64,000 nucleotides of DNA from Lingula anatina (taxonomy: Eukaryota > Brachiopoda > Lingulata > Lingulida > Lingulidae), in NCBI RefSeq assembly GCF_001039355.2, contig NW_019775291.1:539739-603738 (forward strand), written 5' to 3'. Made by a program: the position numbers and the translations under genes. Positions 50,136 to 60,968 of the stretch are shown piece after piece; the stretch's first letter is position 1, and the number at the start of each line of letters is the position of its first letter. The notes under the pieces are model-generated. The model saw nothing but the letters and a program-made list of their open reading frames with translations. It had not been told where the DNA came from and did no database searches.

Positions 50136-52601
50136 GACGCCTATATTGATCTTTTGTGGGATATATAAATTGCATATTTGGACTGTGCAGTGAAGGTGTA
50201 TGCTATTTTTTCTCGAATGTTTTCAATTTATTTTCGTATAGATACGTGCAAGAATTCCAATCTGTATTGCGAGAACGAAGGCTATCCCAACCCAAACGAA
50301 ATGTCCAGGTGCTCTTCTTGTCTCTGTCCTGAAGGTTTGAGTGGAATAAGGTGTGACAGAGTAATGTCATCTAAAGGTAACTATTATGCCAATTTATTAT
50401 AATTAATGGCAGATACGGAGGAGATACAGCAGGCACATGGTCTCTCTTATTTGCTAAGATACCTTCATTTTCCTACCCCAAAACCTTATGATGAATAAAA
50501 CGAGACAAAACCAAGCAATTTGTACATTCCTGTGTCTCATATATTGTACTGAAATTGTTTTCGGGTGTTGTTTTATATAATTTTGCCCTGTGCACCCCCT
50601 TTGTAAAAGAGAAGTGGCTTGGTTTCTATAGTTTCTCCTAGAAATCCAAGTTTCATTTTTTAAAGATAAAAATAAGGCAAATATAAGTATATAATGTATG
50701 CAATATCTGGAATTCCTCAGTTCACACCTGTTTGATGGAACCTGTAGGCTTTATCAATTTTATTATTTACTGTCTACTGCTGACAGTTTGTACAGGAAAA
50801 CTTCCTGTTCTTAAAATTTCAGATTTACAGTGCTTGCTTTCAGTTGCTCTCAGTTTTAGGGGGGGAGGGGAGGGGAGCAAAAATAGAAAATTTATATGAC
50901 AATGGGGTGGAAAATTTGCCAAGTTCGTCTCGGTCATCTTGTCACACTTTCTGATTTCAATTATAGGGCAACACTGCGGGGCTGTTTTGGAGGCCACCGA
51001 ATATGAGCAGACAATAGAATCCCCCGGTTATGACGTAGCAATGCGATTTGGGAATCGATATAGAGACACGCCGTACGCACGTGGCCAGCAATGCAGCTGG
51101 CTCATCAAGGTGACAAGTTACTTTTATTGACATCTAGAAAAGCGCAGACCTCCGCCAAGGCAGCGATTTTTGATTATTATTGAGTATTGATTGATTATTG
51201 ATCCGAATCACCACCAAAAACTAACCATCTCTTCCTTGGCCCACTTCTGACAGTTCCTGAAAATTTTGTCAAAATGGGTCCATAACTTTTTGAGTTGATG
51301 ACAAACAAACAGACAAACAGGGGTGAAAACATAACCTCCTTGGTGGAGGTAATTACTTTTAGTAAAAGAAACGATATTTGAAATTTTAGCGCTAAAATGC
51401 TTTGATAGACTTGCCAAAATGCTTTCACACAATATTTGTACACTGTGTATTAAATTATTATTATTTTTTAGATCCATCATTTATTTACTTATTTGTGAAT
51501 TTATTTATTTATTTGTGTAATTATTTGATCTGCTGTTCACAGGCACCTCCCGGTCATGTAATTAGCCTGTACTTCAAAGGTCCGATATTCAACATAGCGG
51601 CATTTGCTGATGGTCTTTGTAACGACTACGTAGAAATACGCTACGGGAAGTCCATAGGTACCTCTGGGGCGAGGTAATGCATCTTTGTTTATTTGCATAT
51701 TAACAAATAACAAATCAATGCAAAAGTTAAAGGGATAATAACTCTTCGTATGAGGTTTACATTTCACAATAAAAACATTGTGAATAACTCATAGAAATAT
51801 AACATATTCTGTTTTACCGCAAAAACGGCAGTTATAGCTATTATTCTGATATCTGAGCTTGTCTTTAGACCTTGTGACCTCCATTGACGGCTATACTCTG
51901 TTAAAATATCTTAAGAGATTTTAACAAAAAACCAAACTTTTTAGAAAAAAACCAGGGACTAACTTTGAATGAACAAATGGATTCATTAACCACTGGTAAG
52001 TATGGGAAAATTGTTGTTTACTCCAGGAAAATTCATTTTTTGGCCAAAACGAAGAGTTATTATCCCTTTAAATCAATGTTGTTTACTATAATTTTGCAAA
52101 AGCCTAGAACAATACTCTTCTGTGGTCTATACATTTGTTACAAGAACGAAAAATGGTTATATTTTAAAGATAATCCTACTTCATAAATTCCTTGCATGGA
52201 ATTAGATGCAGACCGTTTGTTCCTGATAATTACTTACAACTGCTAGTCCACAGCAGTTCATAGCAGTTGACTATAAACACACTCACATGGTCGATACTTT
52301 TAACAGGTTTTGCGGTTCGGAAATCCCGACTAAGACGATAACCACCCTGGGCAATGCAGCGACCGTCCTTTTCCGTGCATCTGAACGAGAATGGCCGATA
52401 GACAGGGTTGGATTTAAACTAGCCTATAAGATCCACAGAAAATCGCCCAATCAGGGAACGTTTGATAATTTTCTGCGGAACGATAATTTGCGAGCTTTCT
52501 TCGGCGTTAAGTTCGACCATCAGGTTCAAGTTATCAGACCTCTTATCAAACCGATGCCTAATAATCTTTTAGCATATTTTAATAGCCTTTTACGACGATG
52601 A
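44264..52601 (+). CDS. Secreted astacin metalloprotease with EGF and CUB domains (BP10/SpAN-like)
   Basis: Eleven exons: 44264-44344, 44731-44889, 47698-47917, 48233-48356, 48996-49080, 49351-49554, 49900-50050, 50242-50376, 50967-51109, 51543-51673, 52307-52601 (TGA), joining to 575 residues. Residues 1-22 look like a signal peptide (hydrophobic CFLFLVCFL core). The propeptide carries SGDI near 93-96, possibly the aspartate switch, and RQKRK at 126-130 is a likely furin-type cleavage site. The astacin domain has the zinc motif HEIGHALGLTHE at 229-240 and the Met-turn SLMHYP at 284-289. A six-cysteine EGF-like module follows (exon 8), then one CUB domain with four cysteines (exons 9-11). The order matches sea-urchin BP10/SpAN and short tolloid relatives, which act outside the cell on matrix or growth-factor antagonists. 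AATAAA lies at 52805-52810. Confidence 0.94.
44906..45178. mobile_element. MITE family F, uninterrupted copy
   Basis: Left end GGCCGCATTCACAACC, right end TGTTCTGAATACAGCC; interior AGTTGATCCGCGAACTAAC and AAGACACTGAATAGATTCCC. It starts 16 bp after the donor of astacin exon 2. It serves as the empty-site reference for the nested insertion at 34576-34881. Confidence 0.75.
45207..45517. mobile_element. MITE family B, old copy, reverse orientation
   Basis: TTAA at both edges, with TGGATAACATCTGTTACGA, TTAATGAATCGCTTCCTACATTCAAA, ATGAGTTGTTTGCAATGTAT and AGCTGTTGTCCC as decayed family B words. Astacin intron 2, next to the family F element. Confidence 0.65.
45704..45721. repeat. Poly-C tract
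   Basis: About 18 C residues following a G-run, forming a G/C foldback in astacin intron 2; looks like part of a decayed dispersed repeat. Confidence 0.6.
46757..46930. mobile_element. MITE family B fragment
   Basis: Half element in reverse orientation: GGATAACAACAGTTCATTTTGG, AGTAAACAACAATTTTCCC and ACATTCAAAGTTAGTCTCTG, ending in an AAAT tandem run. Astacin intron 2. Confidence 0.65.
51147..51357. mobile_element. Dispersed element with ACCTCCGCCAAGG ends
   Basis: Left end ACCTCCGCCAAGG; right end CCTTGGTGGAGGT, an inverted repeat. The interior includes GTCAAAATGGGTCCATAACT, TTTTGAGTTGATGACAAACA and GGGGTGAAAACATAACCTCC. I recall very similar sequences dispersed in genomes of many animal phyla. 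It lies in astacin intron 9, 38 bp past the donor. Confidence 0.65.
51727..52071. mobile_element. MITE family B copy 3
   Basis: Full-length copy with TTAA at 51727-51730 and 52068-52071, very similar to 1826-2171. Astacin intron 10, 53 bp after the donor. Confidence 0.85.
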
Positions 52602-54680
52602 CTGATGATAGGTAAGATAAAAGAATGTAATATAAAATTATATTCTATTATATCATATAAGATAAGAATACTAACCAATGATTAATGAAAACAGAAACAT
52701 CGTAAACCGTTTTCTTTTGGGAGCTATGAACTAAAATAAAAGAAGATAATGACAGTATTTATTTATAAGCATTAAAGGTAAGAAAAAAATGTATGCTGCA
52801 ATGAAATAAAGTTATTACACTGCACAATGCAAGTTGTCACCGAACATAGGTGAAACAAGGCATAATACAGTATTGTGCGATCCCAAGCAGAAGTTTATTA
52901 TTGACAGAAGTTTTACTTGGTGAAACCAATTACTTACGGGTATTCCTTCACACAAGACCGTTTAGCTTGTATGCCATTCTGATGTTACATGTGTGTTTGT
53001 TATATTGGAATAATTATAAATATATATACACTAGACTCAAACACTGTAATTCTATGTTGCACTTTTCACTTTCACTGTACATTTCAATAAAGTACATGAA
53101 ATGAAAATGAAAAACAATCGAGTTACCACTTTTAATTTACGTTTATTAATACTGGTGTTGAAAGTCGCTTTTAGATATACGAACAGATTGCTTTTTGATC
53201 CAAGGGATGATGTAACATTTTTTAATATTAATTTTATTGTGTTGATGCCCAATTAGAAAGCCGTCTTGAGAGAATCTGCTGTCGCCATTCTATATAAGTT
53301 ATGGCCAATACATAGTGACTATACAGTATATAATCACTTAATCATGTATATAATATAATCAGTATATAATCACTTAATCATGCATATATTGATTGTATCA
53401 TAACACTAGAAGTACGGTAGTTTATATCTGTTTCTTTTTCTTATACAAGTTACTTATCTAACTTGTTTTTTATATTCATGTGTATCATGTGCACGCACTG
53501 GGAATAAATAAATACATAAAACAGAACAGTAAAAGAATCCTTGCTGTGAAAGCATACTAGAGTCTATTGTAACATGCCCAGAAATGTGCAGCATTCACGC
53601 GATACGCGAGGGCGCTACAGTAGGGCTTCACGTGACTCAACTAGCCAATCACAGCACAACAATGGCATCGCACACAGACTCTGTGATAAGTGCTCAGCCC
53701 GTTGTCAAGTAGTGTTAGTTCATGGTAACAAGCGTCTGACATGTGCAGAGAAGTTTATTGTAATATATATTGTTCTTATTGTTACATTATTAAATCTAAC
53801 TCTGTATCCAAGTAGTAACTATACTGTACCAAGTCAGGTACTGATGATGTGCAGAGGTCATATATTCCAGAATAAGCCATGGCCAATACCTCTAATTTAT
53901 AACTTTAATATTGTTTAATATGTTATTCATGAAAGAGTTCATGAAAGATTATTTTAATTTGTTAAATCGTGATCTAATTCTTTTTATATTCAAATAATTG
54001 AATAATGTGGGTAAAATTGGTCTTCCACTTCTTATTTGCATTTTTTCTTTACTACAAGATTATTTTGGAACAGTTGAGGCATTAAAATTTAAAATAAATA
54101 GCAATCTGAAAGAAGAATTTTGCATTATTATTAAATGATGATAGGAATTTTGGATTAAGAGATTAGTTAAATACTGAGTAGTGATATTGTCAGTCAATTT
54201 ATGTAGAATCTGATAATATGATTGAAAATACTGATTGAATTCTTGGCTTTGCACTGGGCAGTTTCACATTTGTGCCAAGCGCTTTTTTTGGACTCCATTG
54301 TACAGTGGTAAAAGTTCTTCAATTGCCATGAAAGTTTTTAATCAGACTCTGTATGGTGCTGGTATCTGCTGGTGCTATCGGCAACGAATTAGTTTGCCTT
54401 TGTTTCTGAGTGAATCTACCGTCTAAAATCACTATTTCTGAAAATATGTGCGTTTTGCTGAGGGTAGGCTAGGCAATACACGGCAAACTTCTTAGTACGT
54501 GTGTACAACAGAATTTTTTTAAAAACCCTAACGATATTTGGTCAGGAGTTGCTTGAAGCATAGCACAGCGATGCTGTCTATCGGCATCAGGCCGTAAGTT
54601 AGTCAATTATCACGAATTACCCACGAATCGCGAACCCATTCATTTTCCTATGGCAATCTAGCAACTCATTAAAAGTGCAC

Positions 54681-54709
54681 GCATGCGCAGTGGGCTAAGC
54701 GTGACGTCA
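54681..54709. promoter_or_regulatory. NRF1-like and CRE words
   Basis: GCATGCGCA at 54681-54689 (NRF1-like) and the palindromic CRE TGACGTCA at 54702-54709 lie 12 bp apart in an otherwise AT-rich stretch. Such pairs occur in housekeeping promoters, but no gene start was found directly beside it on either strand. Confidence 0.35.
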
Positions 54710-54876
54710 TGCAGTGCATTTCTGGGGATGAGTCGTTATACTCATTTACTTTCTGTATCAGGTGCACCAAATTGCATTATTATTTACTTAATAGCTCGCG
54801 CGAGGGCTCTAAGTTTGTATATTGAATAGATAAATAAGCTTGTTAAGCATTTGGTGATTCATCCCGCGGATCGTAA

Positions 54877-55025
54877 AAGGGATAATAACCCTTCGTTTTG
54901 GCCAAAAAATGAATTTTCCTGGAGTAAACAACAATTTTCCCATACTTACCAATGGTTAATTAATTCATTTTTACATTCAAAGTTAGTCCCTGTTTTTTTT
55001 TCTAAAAAGTTTGGTTTTTTGTTAA
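54877..55025. mobile_element. MITE family B half element
   Basis: AAAGGGATAATAACCCTTCG, then the right-half words in reverse (TTTTCCTGGAGTAAACAACA, TTACATTCAAAGTTAGTCCC), ending in GGTTTTTTGTTAA, close to the centre of the full element. A deletion product. Confidence 0.75.
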
Positions 55026-55120
55026 AGACAGTCTCAGTGGGTTAGATTAATGTATAGAAGCAGGTTCTATGTAAAACTTTGGTCAGATTTGTGTTTTGTG
55101 AGATTGTTTATTATTATATT

Positions 55121-55461
55121 AATAAGTCTGGGTCACAAAAGTTCTGTTTAGACAACTAGAATAAAGAATTAGAAAACGAAAACTATTTATCATGATTTCG
55201 GAGCACAGCCGGAAGTACCTCCGGCTCAAGGTCACGACCTCGATTTTCCCACGCTTACGACCAATCACAGCAGGCTTCAGTCAGAATGAGACAGACGTCA
55301 CGACTACAGAGCGAAACTTGTCAGACATGTAAATGCCGCCTGTCCACCTTTTCGGTACATGTACCGATCAAAAACAGAAAACGTAAAGCCCAAAACGCTC
55401 TTATACAAGTAACCAACTTTGTATGAGCACAAATATTGTCATTTATTGTGAACAGGATGAT
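55121..55461. repeat. 341-bp duplicated block, copy a
   Basis: Starts AATAAGTCTGGGTCACAAAA and runs directly into the N at 55462. Contains the palindrome CGGTACATGTACCG. About 97% like copy b by eye. Confidence 0.85.
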
Positions 55462-55590
55462 NAGAGATGGGTATGGCGGCCCTTACCCTCTAGGAGGAGA
55501 AGTGGTAACGGTAACTTGTAGGCGGAGCCGGCGGAACGATCCGGTCGGGACTGAAACCATGTGTACCGACAGTGCTAACACTGGTGGTAC

Positions 55591-55931
55591 AATAAGTCTG
55601 GGTCACAAAAGTTCTGTTAAAACAACTAGAATGAAGAATTAGAAAACGAAAACTATTTATCATGATTTCGGAAAACAGCCAGAAGTACTTCCGGCTCAAG
55701 GTCACGACCTTGATTTTCCCACGCTTACGACCAATCACAGCAGGCTTCAGTCAGAATGAGATAGACGTCACGACTACAGAGCAAAACTTGTCAGACATGT
55801 AAGTGCCGCCTGTCCATCTTTTCGGTACATGTACCGATCAAAAACAGAAAACGTAAAGCCCAAAACGCTCTTATACACGTAACCAACTTTGTATGAGCAC
55901 AAATATTGTCATTTATTGTGAACAGGATAAT
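55591..55931. repeat. 341-bp duplicated block, copy b
   Basis: Same start and same length as copy a, with a constant 470-bp offset and only a handful of substitutions. It continues into unique sequence, whereas copy a stops at an N, so the pair may be an unmerged contig overlap. Confidence 0.85.
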
Positions 55932-55974
55932 ATGATAATCAGACACACTTGAGACCTGTGAAGCGCATACTCAT

Positions 55975-56213
55975 GTGTCGAGGAGTAGTTTCGCCATTGC
56001 CTCATATGTGAGTCCTAACTCAGCTTTAAGTGTCCTCCACCGCCCCACCTCCCTCCCAACATACACAGTCTGAGTGCTTCTTCGTCTGTCTCTAATTTTC
56101 TTTTGTATCTTTCGAACTGGAGTGGCTATTTTCTTTCGTCCCCTTTTGTCGCTCTCCTCTTCAGACTTGACGCGCGACTCCATGTTTGCTGTTTTGGCGC
56201 CAAATAGTAACAT
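55975..56213 (-). CDS. Small ORF with an RWxxLKxELGL motif, possibly frameshifted
   Basis: 80 codons from ATG 56213, or 70 from the better-placed ATG at 56183 (MESRVKSEEE). A basic stretch (KRGRKKIATPVRKIQKKIR) is followed by GRWRTLKAELGLTYEAMAKL. That pattern resembles the N-terminal part of predicted proteins from invertebrate genomes, several of them transposon-related; I cannot name the family. The frame ends LLLDT then TGA. One base change of phase would continue HEYALHR up to an AG|GTCTCA donor-like site, so a 1-nt deletion or a base-call error is possible. The local base composition is GC-richer than its surroundings and an E2F palindrome overlaps the start. Confidence 0.4.
56193..56204. 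promoter_or_regulatory. E2F-type palindrome TTTGGCGCCAAA
   Basis: A perfect 12-bp palindrome matching the E2F/DP consensus, 10 bp upstream of the ATG at 56183. It fits a start region for the minus-strand ORF. Confidence 0.45.
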
Positions 56214-56494
56214 CCGGGTCTCAGCCGTAGTACTTCATTCATAGTAAACCGCGAGACTTAGCGAGAAATTGGGCGTTCTGAAGCCGTACTGTGAGGTGGT
56301 AGCTGAGTATTTAAGACGAGTCGTCTTTTATTATTTATGGAACTTAAAAACGGTATTAGGTAGCTTCATTTTCTGAACGGTTTTGGATAGGATATACCTT
56401 GGTCATGATGGGGAAATTGGTGAGATTTCCAGGAAAATTCATTTTCGTGCTATTTTAAGGGTTTAACGCGCTGTCTTTAATAAACTTGTTAATT

Positions 56495-56770
56495 CCTAGG
56501 CCTGGTGCAGTTTGCTAGTACCATTATATCTCTTATATATAATTGGAGGGTAATAAATAAACTGATTAATTAATTAATTTTTTTTCATGCCTGTTCAGAT
56601 ACAAAAGTTAATTCTTTATAGGAGAACATAAGGCACATTGTACTCAAAATCAGTTCCAAAGCACAGCACTGTAGTTACATGAAATTTAAATTTGCAATGT
56701 GTTACTTAACGAAAGGCAGTTTAAGTCTATTTAATGTAGTGATTTATTAACACCAGATCCTATAATATTA
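56495..56770. repeat. Dispersed repeat family E, copy 1 (uninterrupted)
   Basis: Begins CCTAGGCCTGGTGCAGTTTG and ends TTATTAACACCAGATCCTATA. Shares GAAAGGCAGTTTAAGTCTA and AATCAGTTCCAAAGC with 62019-62490. No inverted ends noticed; the true borders are uncertain. Confidence 0.75.
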
Positions 56771-58395
56771 AAAAAATTTGGTGAAAAAAAATCTCATAAT
56801 AATCATGATAAAATCCTAAAATCAAAGTCACATTTCTATGAGCGTGACTTAATTAGTCCAGCTTGAAAAAGACTTAAGGCCCATAGGAGTATTAAATTAA
56901 CTTTAATTCACGTTTTTTGAGTTTTTTGTGTGTTTATATTAATCAAAAAAGTATCTGACATTCGATGTAATAACTCTTTTGGAGTTTGCACTGCAAAATG
57001 AGTTTTCCAACCGGCACGCGCCCCAGTCAGACTGACGACTAAGCCACGCCTCTGTTGCTATGGGCTGTTGCCATGAGGGGGCAGAGCAAAGTTAATGAGT
57101 AATAAGCTGATTAAAAGGTATTAAGTCTTACATAAACTGAGCAGTGAAGAAGTCGAGTACATTATGGGGAAAAAAAGTTTGTTTGTAAGAAAAATCAATA
57201 ACAAAAAGAAAAAGAGATACCGGTACGTTACTCTTAGGTCTTAATTTTGGCAATATATATCAGCGAGCGTATCTGCAACACATTACAAAACCAGAAATGT
57301 TCGACACCCTTTCAAAAACGTGTTTCGACAGCTCTAAAACGCAACATAGAATCTATTGATTAAAACTCATATTGACAAAAATAAGTTTTCTTCTCTTTCT
57401 ATGAATATATTAAGGGCCTTGAGAGACACGCAAAAAAAATTGTGATGGGAATGGCTGAATGAGAGAAATTCAAACAAGGGTTGATTGCATGATTTGAAAA
57501 AAAAATGCATGTTAGCGGGATATCGCATTTTGCGATGTTTGGAGAAAATTAATTTCAAAATCACTCATCAAGCACGAAGAAAGAGTTCAAAATGTAGGCA
57601 AAAGACGGAACTCACAAAAAAGACCACAAGAATAGTCAAGACTAACCAGGCAAAAAGTAATTAGTGTGATGTGTGTAAAAATAATATATGCCTAATTTGC
57701 AAATCTGCTACTTGCATAATATCTTTCTTATACAATTACGAAGAAAACAATCATGCAGCGTTACCTATCAAAAACTCATATTTACACTTTCTCTCAGATA
57801 CAATTTCATATGAACACTTTGTGGATAACAGAAAAGGAAGCTCCCAGGTAAAAATGCTCGAATTCCGAGGATTAAGGCCCATAAAAACATTCAAATGCAA
57901 CTTCACACCTCTTAATTGCGGTTAAGCGTAATCGCCTTTGTTAGTGCTTCCTACTACATACTGCAAAAATTGGTGCTGTAGCATCATCTGTTGGACACTG
58001 CACTCAATCTCTGTCTTTAATTGGCTCCTAAACTGATTTTGTGTGTGTGTGTGTTATGAAGACATCAATTTGACCCTCGATCCTAGCAGCATAAAATAAA
58101 ATGTTGCAGTAACTAATTCCAATGGTAATTTTAAGTTGAGAGAACTGAATTTCTTGTGTGGCATTAAATTACAAGTATGACTATTCTCTGGTGACTCTTC
58201 TACATGATACAAATGTCAAGTCTGATGATTTGAATCACTTATATTGGAAAAAATCCCCACTTCTATACAAGGAAGTGGATGGGTTTTTCCACATATTACC
58301 TACCAAAAATTCCAAGTTAATGTATCTACCACTACAAAATTTAAACCCTCAAGGTCATGCACACATAAAAATGTATTGTCCAGCCACAAAATAAT

Positions 58396-58473
58396 AAATC
58401 AAACTGGTATTTGTATGCCGTGTAGGATTTCAGCAGTCTTCTTGGAATTAACTTTCATTAAAGGCCAAAGTTA
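58396..58473. repeat. 75-bp repeat shared by the C4-like locus, copy 1
   Basis: Words GGTATTTGTATGCCGTGTAG and GGAATTAACTTTCATTAAAGG recur at 59799-59877 inside the downstream gene's intron 2. Confidence 0.8.
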
Positions 58474-58803
58474 TAAAAAGCATATTACCATGTTGAGAGT
58501 TGAAAGACTACATGAAAAATAAGTTATGTCACCATCACAGAAAGAAAGTAAACATCAAAAGAATTGTCATACATAACTGTAACAAAGATTAAACCCATTA
58601 CACCTATCTGCAGCTACATAAACAGGATTTGGGGATTTCCCTATCAATACTACACAGTCCCTAACAGGAAATAAGTCACTGCCATGATTACTCCCATGAC
58701 TGGCAGCTAGTATAAAAGAACCAAACCAGCTCCTACATGTTCCACACATGTACATCTGCAGCAGCAAAAAAGGAAAGCTGTTGAGTAAATCATCACATTC
58801 AAA

Positions 58804-59306
58804 ATGAAGCTGCATATTCTATCAGTGTTTTACATTTGTGCCTTGATACTTCTCCTTTCTTACAAGGCACAGGCACATCGTTATATTATTGATGATGAGG
58901 AAGAAGAGGGTGGTGAAATAAGTCTGACGAATGACAAAGAAGTCACTAAAATGCTGAAAGAGCTCAAGAAATACCGTAGTCAAGACAAACAGCAAAAACA
59001 AATTAATCAGCTGAAGCAGTTGGCAAGAGAATTGCAGGTATTTAAAATTAATTTGAATTAATTTAAATCATTCCTAAGCTTATGTCTATGAAGCAAGGTC
59101 ATAAATATGAAAAAAAAAATGGAAATGGTAAATTGCAATGCAAGCAGGAAGAGCAGGTTTTAGAAGAATGAAAAAAAATCATGATCCAAGTATGCATAAT
59201 TGTGTGACAAAATCCAGGATCCAGAAAACCCAAATAAAATACTTATTGGATAACATTTAAAACTGTATACACTGACATGAATCAAAGTTTATCAATTATT
59301 CATATG

Positions 59307-59373
<67 letters not shown>

Positions 59374-60968
59374 ATTTCATCACTATTTTTTCTATAGAAA
59401 CAAGTTGTAATTCTCCATAATAAACTGCATGAATGCAGCAATGAAGAAAAAGAAAGGACTGAACAAGAAGACACATCAGCCAATAAAACATCAATCAGAC
59501 ACAAAAGGAGCATCCAGAATTCTGCTGGTAAGTATAAACTTTACAAAACACTATAGTGAACAGCTCTCCAACAACTTCCTAGAAATACACCTCCTAGATA
59601 CACATTCAATAGGACTTAAGTAGTAAAAAAAACCAACAAAATTCATTGTATGTTGTCTTGTAGAATACAGTGTATCATATATATATTCTACTAAATGGAA
59701 AAATGTCAGCTAAAGGGAATAACAAAAAATATACAACTTATAATGCATTGTTAATGCTCTCAATTTTCTTTTTAAAGAACTAGATCTGTTACAGTCATAA
59801 CTCAAATTGGTATTTGTATGTCATGTAGGATTCCATGCAGTCTTCTTGGAATTAACTTTCATTAAAGGCCAAAAATCTTATTTAGACTCTATTTCACATA
59901 CTCTGCATGAGCATTACCTACACTGAAAATACATATGATTTCACAAAACATTGCTGAGAAAAAAAACTCACTTCACAGGTACTACTGGTGGTGCCACCTA
60001 CATCCGTTGGGGAAGAAGCACCTGCCCACAAGGAGTTGAACTGGTGTATAATGGTAAGGATTTTCATATAGCATCATAATAATGTTACTGATCATTTTCT
60101 TCTTGACAGCAAATAAACAATTTCTAATGCCCCCCCCCCTTTCTATGGCAAATGTGATACTGAAGCCCATTCACAGAAGAAACTGAAACACGACTGAGGC
60201 TTATATTAATTATAATGTGAAGCCATGAATGATGTTATTTTTAAAATCCTTTAATAGACAAAGGCATCCTATAGAGTTTGATTACAGTTCATTTAAAGAT
60301 TCAGTTAATATGATTCTTAGATATGTCCTAAGTAATTCACCAAACTTCGACAATAATAAATATAAAGTTTCTAAAATATAATTTGGCCATGAAACCACTC
60401 AACAAGATGCATATACATGTAGTTATTTATAGCTGTAAAAATGTTTATTTTACAACATCTCACTTCTCTTTCAGGAGTTGGTGCGGGATCCCATTACACC
60501 CACAGCGGGGGAGGCAGCGACTACCTGTGTGTTCCTCATGACCCTGAATGGGGGGTTACCACAGACGGGTTCCAATCCAACTCCTTTCTCTATGGAGTAG
60601 AGTTTGAAATACAAGCCAATAACCCCTTCCTCACTCACAACACTCCAAAGCTGACAACAGTGCATGACCAGAGTCCACGTTGTGCTGTCTGTCGCATCCC
60701 TTCAAGGTCCAGCCAGGTCATGATTCCAGCTAAAATGACCTGTCCAGCTAGCTGGACCAAGGAGTACGATGGCTATCTTATGTCCTCCCATCACACACAA
60801 AAAAAGTCTCAGTTTGTCTGTGTGGACAAGGCCCCAGAGGTAATGGACGGGGGAGATGGCGACCAAAATGGTGCTTTATTTTACATAGTGGAAGCACAGT
60901 GCGGGTCACTGCCTTGTCCTAGTTATCTATCTGGGAAAGAAATAACCTGTGTTGTGTGCTCTAAGTAA
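58804..60968 (+). CDS. Secreted coiled-coil protein with short-chain-collagen-C4-like C-terminal domain, paralog 1
   Basis: Four exons: 58804-59037, 59398-59527, 59979-60053, 60475-60968 (TAA), 310 residues. Residues 1-24 form a signal peptide (YICALILLLSY, cut near QAHR). An acidic patch (DDEEEEGG) and a heptad-like coiled coil follow (KMLKELKKYRSQDKQQKQI), then RHKR, a possible proprotein cleavage site. The C-terminal domain begins GATYIRWGRSTCPQG and contains GSHYTHSGGGSDYLC, YGVEFE, CAVCRI and a final KEITCVVCS. I recognise this cysteine-rich domain from proteins named short-chain collagen C4-like in sponges and many marine invertebrates. No Gly-X-Y collagen repeat is present; a coiled coil stands in its place. 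A likely extracellular oligomer of unknown binding partner. AATAAA lies at 61272-61277. A paralog follows 1.9 kb downstream. Confidence 0.88.
59311..59369. repeat. (TA)n microsatellite
   Basis: About 29 TA units ending 28 bp before the exon 2 acceptor of the first C4-like gene. Confidence 0.95.
59799..59877. repeat. 75-bp repeat shared by the C4-like locus, copy 2
   Basis: Matches 58396-58473 (GGTATTTGTATGTCATGTAG, then CTTCTTGGAATTAACTTTCA). Confidence 0.8.

Larger units (their letters stand above)
52602..58803. other. Gene-poor region between the astacin gene and the C4-like genes
   Basis: Holds the astacin 3' UTR, promoter-like words near 54681-54709, a family B fragment, an N-bounded duplication (55121-55931), a small minus-strand ORF (55971-56213) and a family E repeat (56495-56770). 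The ORF at 53574-53918 (114 codons) shows no recognisable domain. About 57100-58390 is AT-rich with no gene seen. Confidence 0.55.

Noticed and set aside
53574-53918. 114-codon ORF in the gene-poor region
   Set aside because: Has a hydrophobic stretch, but no recognisable domain, splice context or neighbouring exon; too weak to call a gene.
59292-59513. Antisense ORFs rich in Tyr-Ile
   Set aside because: Translation of the (TA)n microsatellite.
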